From contig NZ_FTNL01000019.1 in NCBI RefSeq assembly GCF_900156395.1, positions 28,220 to 92,219 on the forward strand: 64,000 bases of DNA, written 5' to 3'. Under the pieces are notes generated by a model. That model ran no database searches. It was not told where the DNA came from and saw only the letters and a program-made list of their open reading frames with translations. Positions 1-9,043 of this stretch are shown in pieces (the stretch's first letter is position 1; each line of letters begins with the position of its first letter). The position numbers were made by a program, and so were the translations under genes. The stretch comes from Fluoribacter gormanii. GTDB taxonomy: Bacteria > Pseudomonadota > Gammaproteobacteria > Legionellales > Legionellaceae.

Positions 1-1581
1 CAATTTTAATTTGATGTAACTTGCGGCATAAAACGTATCTTGATGCAGGTAAACACATCCTTCTCTGCTCGGCAAACTTTTAGCATTCTCGTTAACACAT
101 TCATCACTTATAAAAATCGAGAATTGATGCTGAGGATACTCTTTAGCAAGACACGAAAAAAAAGCAGAGATAGAATGAATTAAACGTGTTTGTTTCGGTG
201 ACAAACCAATAACAATGGGAGGTAATTGACCTTGTACTCCACGTAAAAGCTTAGCAAATGTATTTACTAAACGATGCAAAACCGTGTACAAATCAAGTGT
301 CGTTTGATGATAACTACCATCGTAAATAATCCAATCTTTGGCTTGCTCTTGATAAAGCCCCAAGACTTGGTCATATTTTGAGTCATTAATTATCAATATC
401 TGCTTATTATCTAAACCATCTTTTATTTTGGTTTTTGTAGGAATATAAAGTGCATAATCAGCATTTTTTAATTGTTTCGGTTCCTGTTCGAGAGGCCCTA
501 CTGCGCCAATTTCGCGAGGCAAAGAACTATGCGAATTAAGATATGCCGTTAATTTTTCCAGCGTATTTTGTTCAAACAATAAAGTCGGATACAGTTCTAA
601 ATCAAATTGTTGCTCCAGTACATCAACTAAAGCGATTAAGCTACTGGAATCAAAACCTAAATCAAAAAAAGAAACATGCGGCTCTAAAAAATCAGGAGCA
701 TCCTGTAAATGATTTCTAATCAAGGCTTCAATTTTTTTCTGAGTATCACCATGAACGGTTGGTAACACATTCACCGATTGCGCCACTTCCTGCTGCCCAA
801 ATTGCTGACGCTGAAATCGCTTATTTGTTAATCCTTCAAGAGACACGGCTAAATCGCCTGCGGGTGTAAATAATTGAATACGGCACTTGATTAACGACTC
901 ATGATGCGTTGGCATTACTTCCGCCTTGACCATCAATGTTGCAGTCGTTACCCGCGCAAAGACACTCACCTTATCAATTCCCAAAGGTAAATAACCTATG
1001 TCGGGGCCTGCATGCGCTACTTCATCAAAATGCAATGCAGCTATGGCAAAAGTAGCCCCATCCAATAAAGCAGGATGTAAATAAAAAGACGATAAATAAG
1101 CTTGTGCTTTGCTGCCTAAAGATAACTCCATGGCGATTTGGGGGGCATTGATGCCTGTAGTGCCGCTAACCTGCATAAATTCACCATGCTCAATAAATGA
1201 AGCACGTGCCAGACTATATATGGTGCGCATTGAATGGATTTGTTCGTTTTCTTTGGGCAGGTGAATCAATTTGGGTACATCGGGTCTTTTGAATTCTACG
1301 ATGGATTTGAAATGGACGATTCTCTTATCCTGTTCCTGATGATAGATTTCTATGGTATGACGTAGAGGATCATAAGCAACAATCAAAACAATCGTCTCAC
1401 CCGCTTGTACTTTAGCAGCATGAGGATAAGTCACTTGGGTGAGTTCAAAAAATTCGGACTGCAAACAGCGCGCAATGAGATCCAAATAGGCAATACCCGG
1501 TAGTACACGTATCCCATCAATTCGGTGATCCGCAACCAGATAATTATCCGCATTTAATTTAATTTTAAATTCGTTCAACAT
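1..1581 (-). CDS. Polyketide synthase, N-terminal part (DH-ACP-...), runs off left edge
   Basis: This is the third synthase of the operon. It starts at ATG 1581, 17 bases inside the preceding gene, and stays open to base 1, so at least 527 residues are visible. Residues 15-35 carry the dehydratase first-hot-dog motif HxxxGxxxxP (ADHRIDGIRVLPG). About residue 165 the second hot-dog Asp is present (HPALLDGAT), with Phe where Gln is usual. A carrier protein follows with its phosphopantetheine Ser in DLGFDSSSLI, about residue 310. What follows looks like the structural half of a ketoreductase but is cut off. The protein begins with a DH while the previous synthase ends with a KS, so one KS-DH module is split between two polypeptides, as is common in trans-AT systems. 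The role in chain assembly is inferred from family knowledge. Confidence 0.9.
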   Translation of the reverse strand, partial: MLNEFKIKLNADNYLVADHRIDGIRVLPGIAYLDLIARCLQSEFFELTQVTYPHAAKVQAGETIVLIVAYDPLRHTIEIYHQEQDKRIVHFKSIVEFKRPDVPKLIHLPKENEQIHSMRTIYSLARASFIEHGEFMQVSGTTGINAPQIAMELSLGSKAQAYLSSFYLHPALLDGATFAIAALHFDEVAHAGPDIGYLPLGIDKVSVFARVTTATLMVKAEVMPTHHESLIKCRIQLFTPAGDLAVSLEGLTNKRFQRQQFGQQEVAQSVNVLPTVHGDTQKKIEALIRNHLQDAPDFLEPHVSFFDLGFDSSSLIALVDVLEQQFDLELYPTLLFEQNTLEKLTAYLNSHSSLPREIGAVGPLEQEPKQLKNADYALYIPTKTKIKDGLDNKQILIINDSKYDQVLGLYQEQAKDWIIYDGSYHQTTLDLYTVLHRLVNTFAKLLRGVQGQLPPIVIGLSPKQTRLIHSISAFFSCLAKEYPQHQFSIFISDECVNENAKSLPSREGCVYLHQDTFYAASYIKLKL

Positions 1582-4500
1582 CAAAAAATTCATCCATTAT
1601 TCCGGAATACATTTCTTCCCGCGGTAAAACGGCAAGCTTTATTGATTGTGGCTCTGGCATCCTACTTGAAAGAATGACATGCGCATTTGTTCCCCCAAAA
1701 CCAAAAGCACTCACACCAAAATAATGAGTACGAGCCGCATCTAGGAATTTTGGTTCATCGAGCAAACACAAGGGAGAACTAACAAAATCATAACGAGGAT
1801 TTGGCGTTATTTTTTCAGGCTGCGGTAACAAACAATGATGGTAACTGCATAAAGCGGTCTTAATAAAACCGGCCATGCCTGCGGCACTTAAAGTGTGACC
1901 AATATTTGCTTTCACACCACCAACAACACATTTTTTATTGGATGAATGTCCAAAAACATGAGTTAATGCCTGTAACTCCATAGGATCACCCAATTCTGTG
2001 CCGGTAGCGTGCATTTCGACATAGCCCAAATGTTCTGCTGTCAAACAAGCATTGTTTAATGCTTTTTGAATCACTTTTTGCTGAGCTTTAGGATTTGGAG
2101 TCGTATATCCCATAGTATTTCCATCATTATTGACCGCGATGCCTTCAATAACACAATAGATCTTATTTCCATCAGCGATTGCGTGTTCCAAAGGTTTTAA
2201 AACCACAAAACCACCGCCTTCACTGAGGACAATGCCATTAGCACGAACATCAAAAGGACGGCACTTAAAATCAGGTGATAATGCTTTTGCCGCATCCATC
2301 AAGGCAAAAGGTCGAGTATTGACTAATCCATCAATACCACCGACCAAGGCCAGTTCAATATCCCCTGCTCTCAGCGCAGCAACTGCATGATGCAAAGCAA
2401 CCAAGGAGGAAGAGCAGGCCGTATCAACAACTTCTGCCGTACCACTTAAATCAAAAAAATGATTGATATGGGCCGCAATAAAATTTTGCCCCTGACCAAT
2501 AATGGTAAACTGGTTAATCTCTTGTTGCGCACTAAAATCCGCACGAGTGCCGACGAATACCCCCGCATTCATCCCTTTAATTGTTTCCTTGGTAAAACCG
2601 GCATCAAAAATTGCCTGCTGACTTAATGCCAGTGCACGCATAACCAATGGATTAATTTGCTGTTGATGCTTGTCAGAAAACCCAAAATCAAACGTCGTTG
2701 CAAATGCATGCTCATCAATAAATCCGCCCTGAAAAGCAGCATATTCAATTCGGTCGACGCGCTCTTTAGGAATGGGGGTAATCGAAATTTTAGCGTGCAG
2801 CAAATTATCCCAAAATTGCTGCACATTATTGGCACCAGGGAACTGGCATCCAATACCAATCACTGCAATTTTTTTTGTATTGTTTGGTTGTTCTGAGACC
2901 ATAACCGGTTTGCTCAATGTCTCTGGTACGAATCCATTGATTTGCTGGATATGAGACGCTAAGCGAGCAAGCGTATTGTGTTCAAAAACCACTTCAGCAG
3001 CAAGCATTAAGCCCATTACTGCTTCGATCCTTTTTAATAAAGCCATTAATAGAACCGAATCAACCCCATATTCGGCAAAACCCCTATCCAAATTGATCTC
3101 ATCTTCAGTGACACCGACCACCTCCATAAGGATCCGCTTTAACGTGTCCAATGCATTGCTTTGAATCGACTCACTCTGCTCTGGCAAAAGGGTATTTACA
3201 GAAAGCTCATTTTTACTTGGCATAATGACTGAAGAAGTCGTTGCACCAGCTAATATCGTTGCCAGTAAAGCCAGTGCCTCATTGGTTTTATAGCTTCCAA
3301 GTTGGCTTCGTTGATAGCTGCTACTTTGCTCCGCATTTTTACTAAACTCACTCCATGCAGGCCATGCAATACTCAATACTTTTCCAGGATGAACTTCGGC
3401 AAAGGCGTTTAAATAATGATTACTTAAAGCATAACCCACTACCCCCATCGCAAGCTCGGGGAGAACAGCAGATACCGAAGAAAAAAGAACTAATCGTTCG
3501 AATCCATAAGAGTTAACTATGGGCCATAACGCATCAAGCCCTGCTTTTTTAGGATGAAGCATTTGGGCGAACTCATTTTTGGTAAGCTCAGTGAGTGACT
3601 TGGTTTGTTTTGGGGTGACGCCTGCACAATGGAAAACCCAACCCAACCGATCTTGTCCATTTATGACAATCTTTAAAAAAGCAGCAAATAATTCCTCTTG
3701 AGCTAAATCACCAATATAGTAATAAACCGCACAACCTTGTTTTTTTAATTGATGAATCAATTGAATGGTTTTTCCTGCTTTACAAGGTGAATGCAGATAA
3801 TGCGCCCATAAAGTTTCTTGGGGTAATGGGGTGATGCCCGTTAAAATTAATTTACGTACGCCACGCGCAACGAGCCACTTTGCAACCTCTGCACCGATAC
3901 CACTGGTGCCGCCAGTAATTAAGTAGACTTTTTCCGCTGCAATTGAAACTGAAGTTGATTTTTTACACTCACGCTCTTGGAGTACTTGGGTTAATCGTTT
4001 TCCTTGTGTATAACGAATCTTATGATACTCAGGATTTAATTGACTTAACTCGTGTTGAATGAGTTCGTAAGTAAGCAACTGTGGCTCCATTTCTAATGTA
4101 GCCGTTTTTAAACCTATAGTTTGTCCATTCATGCACCGTAGAAAATAAGCGACCACATCCAAATTAGGTGATTGTCTTTCATTAATCTGAAGTAGGGTTC
4201 CTTTTTTGGCGACAAGAGCAACGTGTTGTAAAAAATTCAAATGCTCAATTAGCTCTAACTCATCATTGCAACAATCAAGCAGTATAAAATCATCATGCAA
4301 CAACTCAACGATTTGTTGTGGCGTTACTGAGCTTCCCTCTTGGGCTAAGTTCCATCCGTTTTGTGATGTATAAATGATGTGAATTGCATTTTGAGGCAGA
4401 AGTTTTTTTATCTCTTTCTCATTACATTTAGTGCTTAATACTATCCATTGATAGGATGCGGGCGGCATATGAAGTGTATTATCCATGGATAGTTCTTGTT

Positions 4501-7500
4501 GCTGCCATACATACTCATAGAACCGTTCTGAAACGATGCGTTCCTCAACATCATGAGCATAGCGCCTGTTTTGAAATACAGTTCGCGGCAATGGGTTAAC
4601 TTGTGGTTTAATAACATGTTCAAAACTTTGTAATATCACATGCGCATTACTACCACCCGCACCAAAGCTTGACACACCAGCATAATAACAATGGTCTTTT
4701 GGATGCACAGACCAACTCGCTTGGGTTTGACATAAAATTAATGATTTTGGCAATTGAATATTAGGATTCAAAGTGCTTGCATGCAGACTTGCATAAAGCT
4801 TTTTTTGTTGCATTTGTGCAATTACTTTGACAACACCCGCAAGCCCTGCTGCAGCCTCCATATGTCCATAATTTGATTTCAATGAACCAATAAAACAAGG
4901 CGTATCAGGTTCGGAAAATACTTTATTTAAACCATTAATTTCAATCGGATCCCCTAATTGGGTTCCAGTACCATGACACTCCACATAACTGATGTCTTCG
5001 GGTTTTAATCCTGCGTTTGCGATTGCCTTTTTAATGACTTCTGCTTGGGCATTTGCGTTAGGAACGGTATAACCTGAACTGGTACCATTATGAGCGATGC
5101 TACTGCCCTTAATCACGGCGTGAATACGGTCCCCATCCTTTATTGCTGCGTGTAAGGGTTTAATTAAAATACTCACCACCCCTTCACTGGGAACATAGCC
5201 ATCAGCGTGTTCTCCAAAACTGGCACAATGTCCCTGAAGCGATAACATGTTCCGATGTAAGAGTTCTTGATATTTATAATCATGACTAATGAGATTAACT
5301 CCTCCCACCAAAGCCATGGAGGCATCATTAGCGGCAATGGCTTGCATTGCCAAATGTAGGGCGGTTAATGACGAGGAACACATGCTGTCAAGCGTAAGAC
5401 TCGGCCCCGTAAAATTAAGCACACTGGAAATTCGATTGGCAATACTCGCAGCAGTTGAATTTGCTAAAACTGTTTTTTGTTCTTTTAAACTTTTTTCAAA
5501 ACCCGTTAATTGATGAAAATTATTCATGGCCCCTATGAACACAGCAACGGATTGAGATTGGGTACCAAGACGAATTCCCGCATCCTCGAAGCAATGCCAA
5601 GCGTTTTGCAACATCATTCGTTCTTGCGGACACATAATCAATGCATCATTTGGTGCAATATTAAAAAATAACGCATCAAAATCATTGGCATTTTCGAGCA
5701 AGGCACCAAAACCATAACTCCGATTATCAATGGCCTGGATGCAATTTTTGTCGTTCTCCAAGACCTCGATGAATGAGGGGAAATCCGAGGCCTGGGGGAA
5801 GTTCACTGCCATGCCAATAATTGCCATATCCGCTGCCGAAGAAATTGGGTGCAGCGCGCGTTCTGATTTTGGCTCTTCGACTCTTTGGGGAAGATGGTCG
5901 CTAAAATGTTCTATTAATTCATCAAACGTTGTATGTTCAAATAAAAGCGTTTTAGGTTGGCTGCCAAAATGAACTTCCAAATCAAAAATAATGTCCATAG
6001 CCAATAAAGAATCTAAGCCCAACTTACTGAATTGGCCCACATTCTTTAGTTCCTCAGCAGTCATATTTAAGCGATGGGAAAAAATAGAATAGATTAATTC
6101 TTGAGTCGATTCTTTTTTCGTATCAACTCTTGCATTATCTACATCAGTAGATAGACCACTGGGTGCAGGCGCTAGGTCTGCTGCTGTATATTGCATCTGC
6201 TCATTTACACCTACGTCCCGCGGCTTGTCCACGGGATCCAGGAATATCGCAGCATCGTTGGATCCCGCGGACAAGCCGCGGGACGTAGCATAAGAACAAG
6301 GACTCACAGTATATTTGACAACATGCGCCGTTAATTCTTCAATCACCACACACAACGCTCCATCTTCATCAAATATTTGAATATGAAAACTAAGCGAACC
6401 TACTTTTTGCGTACACACTAAAGCATGGTTTGTTATTTTTTTGAGAAGCCCAACTCTTTTAGCGCGCACCGGTAAAGAAAGGGGTTGTTGTTGATACAAG
6501 GTAAAATAGCCAACGGTTTGTAAGGCTGCATCGAGAAGGTAAGGATTAAACAAAAACTCGCTGAAATCCCCATCAAATTGAATATGCGCAAAAACTCGAT
6601 CGTCAGTGGCAAACAGTTGCTTGATGTTTTTTAAATCAGGACCATATTGAATCCCTGCTTGTTCAAAACAGCGATAAAATTCAGTGCAGTCAATTGCATT
6701 GGAAATACGTTTAAATTCATGCAAATTAAAAGGAGCTAATTCCTTTTCAGGTTCTGCACATTCGGCTCTAAAAAACGAATCTCCATCATGAAGCAATTCA
6801 ATAGCGCTGTGCGTTTTATTTATATTAATCTTCATTAATGGATTAAGAGCAGGCAACGCTTTGAGCCAATGCACATTCACACAATGAAACGGTAGGTCTT
6901 TAAGGAAATACTGAGCCAAAGCAAGACTCACTACTCCTGGTAAAATGGCCTTATGATTCACCTGATGCTGACTGAAATAAGTCTGCTCGGCTGATAATGT
7001 GTATTCTTGGGGGTTCTGCCAATAACAATGAATTTTTTTAAAAGGGTAGACTGGAAACTTTGGCCGATTCTGATTTTCATATTGTTGAATCACCACATGG
7101 GCATTGGTACCCGAAAATCCAAATGAACTGACTGCGGCAAGCGATTTATTTTTAGGCCATGGGCTTAATTTCTTGACCGGATAAAAGGAGGTGCTGGCAA
7201 AATCAATCTGCGGATTTTCACGTTCACAATGAAGTGTTGCTGGAATTTTTTTGAAATAACTGCATAAAACACTTTTGATAAAACCACAAATTCCCGCAGC
7301 ATGGACTGTATGACCAATATTGGATTTGATGCTTCCTAAACCACAGGATTGTTCAGACCTCGCTTCCTGGGTTGCAAATAATCGCTGCAACGCATGTACT
7401 TCAATAGGGTCCCCCAGCTCTGTACCTGTTCCATGGGTTTCAATATAAGCAAGATCATTAGTGGATAAACCATATGAAGTATAGATCTGTTGCATCAGTT

Positions 7501-9043
7501 CTGTTTGAGCCAAACCATTAGGAGCAGTAATTCCATTTGATTGTCCATCTTGATTCACACCACTGGCTTTGATCACGGCATAAATTGGATCGTTATCTTT
7601 AAGTGCCTGCGCTAAAGGTTTTAAATAAACACAGCCCACCGCTTCGCCCGGGATAAACCCATTGGCTTTATCACTAAATGTTTGACATGCATGATCCGGA
7701 GAGAGCATTTTGGCATGATGTGCCTGCTGGAGGAAATTATCACTGCTCATAATGAATACGCCACCAGCCAGAGCACTCGTGCATTCGCCATTTTTAATCG
7801 CCTGGCAGGCTTGATGGATGGCAACCAAAGAAGAAGAGCACGCTGTATCCAGAGTAATTGCCGGTCCCGTTAAATTAAAGGTATAGGAAACGCGTCCAGC
7901 AATGACTGAGGGAGCATTTCCCCAAAAACTTTGAGCTATAGGTTTTTGTTGACTATGGGTCAAATAATTATTTTGGCTTGCCCCCACAAAAACCCCGCAA
8001 AATTTATCGGGAAGTTCCATTGGCGAGTAACCTGCATCCATTAAAGCAGCAGCAGCTGTTTGCAAAAATAATCGCTGTTGCGGATCCATCGCCTGTGCTT
8101 CAATTTTTGGTACGTGAAAGTAGTCAGGATCAAAAGCAAAAACATCAGCCAACCATCCAGCATAATTGGGTTCACGTACATAGTGTACTCCCCGCTTTTC
8201 CAAGGAGGTAATTGCATTAAATCCATCACATAAGGAATTCCATAACTCTTCCACTGTTTCCGCTTGTGGAAATTGCCCCCCCATACCGATTACAGCAATA
8301 TCCAAAGGCTCTTTAAGCGATTTATTTTTTGTTGCTGTAGATTGTGTCAGCCCCACTCCTTCCATAATGATTTGCCAATTTCCCTGCGCATCAAAAATTG
8401 TAGCGTCTTGGTCTTTAGCATATAAAAAAGCACTGGGTTGATTCGACATATGAAATAAAACGCGTTTTATTGTCTTGGGTAGTCCGGGACGGGGATTTTG
8501 AGCAAAACAAGGGTCGTTAAGGTAAATCAAAGAATGCAACATACTGCCTAAAACCGCAGGATAACTGGCTTTTGGACTTAAGGTTGCAGAAAATGAATCC
8601 TCAATATCATTATATTGTGCGATCACTCGATAACAAGCACCCAAGTGGTGTAATGAATCGTCCTGATAAAAATTATTCTTTACTAAAGGATCAGGATTAT
8701 TCCATATTCTGGCCATTTCATTGGGTGACTCGAATTGATAAGTAGTCTGTAATACCAATTCTTTAGTGCCATCATCATGTGCTTGCTCAATGAAACAGTA
8801 ATGATTGTCTGGATCGATTTCCAGATACAAAGTAATTGCTTGTTCTTTTTCAGCAATTAATAATTTTTTTAATTCAACCTCGGTTAATTGCACGATTTGT
8901 GCTGAAGCTAAAGGCCTCAAGGCTGAGTAAATCATCATCAGCAAATTATCGAGCGGGAACACATAATGACCATCAATCTGATGTGCTAACCAGTACAGAT
9001 TACTTTGAGGACTGTACGTATATTTACGCCGTTGCCTAATCAT
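1565..9043 (-). CDS. Trans-AT-type polyketide synthase, DH*-KS-DH-ACP-KS-KR-ACP-KS
   Basis: The 2492-aa protein begins with a DH-like segment (HQIDGHYVFP, residues 21-30) whose second half reads VLGSMLHS where the catalytic Asp/Gln block (LLDxxLQ) belongs, so it is probably inactive. KS1 follows (TACSSS about 398, THGTGT about 534, NIGHT), then a DH with HQVNHKAILPG (His about 689; motif Gly replaced by His) and LLDAALQ (about 840), then an ACP (KLGLDSLLA, about 1006). KS2 has SMCSSS (about 1221), ECHGTGT and SNYGH. A KR follows with GGTSGIG (about 1705) and YALSN, then an ACP (YGVDSVLL, about 1994) and KS3 (DTACSSS about 2205, MHATGT, NIGHT). No GHSxG acyltransferase is present. A palindromic repeat is embedded in frame at residues 918-944. 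The start overlaps the upstream gene by 8 bases, implying translational coupling. Confidence 0.95.
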   Translation of the reverse strand: MIRQRRKYTYSPQSNLYWLAHQIDGHYVFPLDNLLMMIYSALRPLASAQIVQLTEVELKKLLIAEKEQAITLYLEIDPDNHYCFIEQAHDDGTKELVLQTTYQFESPNEMARIWNNPDPLVKNNFYQDDSLHHLGACYRVIAQYNDIEDSFSATLSPKASYPAVLGSMLHSLIYLNDPCFAQNPRPGLPKTIKRVLFHMSNQPSAFLYAKDQDATIFDAQGNWQIIMEGVGLTQSTATKNKSLKEPLDIAVIGMGGQFPQAETVEELWNSLCDGFNAITSLEKRGVHYVREPNYAGWLADVFAFDPDYFHVPKIEAQAMDPQQRLFLQTAAAALMDAGYSPMELPDKFCGVFVGASQNNYLTHSQQKPIAQSFWGNAPSVIAGRVSYTFNLTGPAITLDTACSSSLVAIHQACQAIKNGECTSALAGGVFIMSSDNFLQQAHHAKMLSPDHACQTFSDKANGFIPGEAVGCVYLKPLAQALKDNDPIYAVIKASGVNQDGQSNGITAPNGLAQTELMQQIYTSYGLSTNDLAYIETHGTGTELGDPIEVHALQRLFATQEARSEQSCGLGSIKSNIGHTVHAAGICGFIKSVLCSYFKKIPATLHCERENPQIDFASTSFYPVKKLSPWPKNKSLAAVSSFGFSGTNAHVVIQQYENQNRPKFPVYPFKKIHCYWQNPQEYTLSAEQTYFSQHQVNHKAILPGVVSLALAQYFLKDLPFHCVNVHWLKALPALNPLMKININKTHSAIELLHDGDSFFRAECAEPEKELAPFNLHEFKRISNAIDCTEFYRCFEQAGIQYGPDLKNIKQLFATDDRVFAHIQFDGDFSEFLFNPYLLDAALQTVGYFTLYQQQPLSLPVRAKRVGLLKKITNHALVCTQKVGSLSFHIQIFDEDGALCVVIEELTAHVVKYTVSPCSYATSRGLSAGSNDAAIFLDPVDKPRDVGVNEQMQYTAADLAPAPSGLSTDVDNARVDTKKESTQELIYSIFSHRLNMTAEELKNVGQFSKLGLDSLLAMDIIFDLEVHFGSQPKTLLFEHTTFDELIEHFSDHLPQRVEEPKSERALHPISSAADMAIIGMAVNFPQASDFPSFIEVLENDKNCIQAIDNRSYGFGALLENANDFDALFFNIAPNDALIMCPQERMMLQNAWHCFEDAGIRLGTQSQSVAVFIGAMNNFHQLTGFEKSLKEQKTVLANSTAASIANRISSVLNFTGPSLTLDSMCSSSLTALHLAMQAIAANDASMALVGGVNLISHDYKYQELLHRNMLSLQGHCASFGEHADGYVPSEGVVSILIKPLHAAIKDGDRIHAVIKGSSIAHNGTSSGYTVPNANAQAEVIKKAIANAGLKPEDISYVECHGTGTQLGDPIEINGLNKVFSEPDTPCFIGSLKSNYGHMEAAAGLAGVVKVIAQMQQKKLYASLHASTLNPNIQLPKSLILCQTQASWSVHPKDHCYYAGVSSFGAGGSNAHVILQSFEHVIKPQVNPLPRTVFQNRRYAHDVEERIVSERFYEYVWQQQELSMDNTLHMPPASYQWIVLSTKCNEKEIKKLLPQNAIHIIYTSQNGWNLAQEGSSVTPQQIVELLHDDFILLDCCNDELELIEHLNFLQHVALVAKKGTLLQINERQSPNLDVVAYFLRCMNGQTIGLKTATLEMEPQLLTYELIQHELSQLNPEYHKIRYTQGKRLTQVLQERECKKSTSVSIAAEKVYLITGGTSGIGAEVAKWLVARGVRKLILTGITPLPQETLWAHYLHSPCKAGKTIQLIHQLKKQGCAVYYYIGDLAQEELFAAFLKIVINGQDRLGWVFHCAGVTPKQTKSLTELTKNEFAQMLHPKKAGLDALWPIVNSYGFERLVLFSSVSAVLPELAMGVVGYALSNHYLNAFAEVHPGKVLSIAWPAWSEFSKNAEQSSSYQRSQLGSYKTNEALALLATILAGATTSSVIMPSKNELSVNTLLPEQSESIQSNALDTLKRILMEVVGVTEDEINLDRGFAEYGVDSVLLMALLKRIEAVMGLMLAAEVVFEHNTLARLASHIQQINGFVPETLSKPVMVSEQPNNTKKIAVIGIGCQFPGANNVQQFWDNLLHAKISITPIPKERVDRIEYAAFQGGFIDEHAFATTFDFGFSDKHQQQINPLVMRALALSQQAIFDAGFTKETIKGMNAGVFVGTRADFSAQQEINQFTIIGQGQNFIAAHINHFFDLSGTAEVVDTACSSSLVALHHAVAALRAGDIELALVGGIDGLVNTRPFALMDAAKALSPDFKCRPFDVRANGIVLSEGGGFVVLKPLEHAIADGNKIYCVIEGIAVNNDGNTMGYTTPNPKAQQKVIQKALNNACLTAEHLGYVEMHATGTELGDPMELQALTHVFGHSSNKKCVVGGVKANIGHTLSAAGMAGFIKTALCSYHHCLLPQPEKITPNPRYDFVSSPLCLLDEPKFLDAARTHYFGVSAFGFGGTNAHVILSSRMPEPQSIKLAVLPREEMYSGIMDEFFDVERI
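6212..6287. repeat. Long palindromic element inside the PKS coding region
   Basis: Two 28-base arms (6212-6239 and 6260-6287) are reverse complements with a single mismatch, separated by a 20-base loop. The GC-rich arms (TACGTCCCGCGGCTTGTCC...) contrast with the AT-rich surroundings. The element is read through in frame and encodes a segment including ATSRGLSAGSND and DPVDKPRDVG in the linker between DH and ACP of the 2492-aa synthase. It resembles a mobile palindromic repeat that has landed where the protein tolerates it, comparable in behaviour to Rickettsia palindromic elements; that comparison is an inference. Confidence 0.85.
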
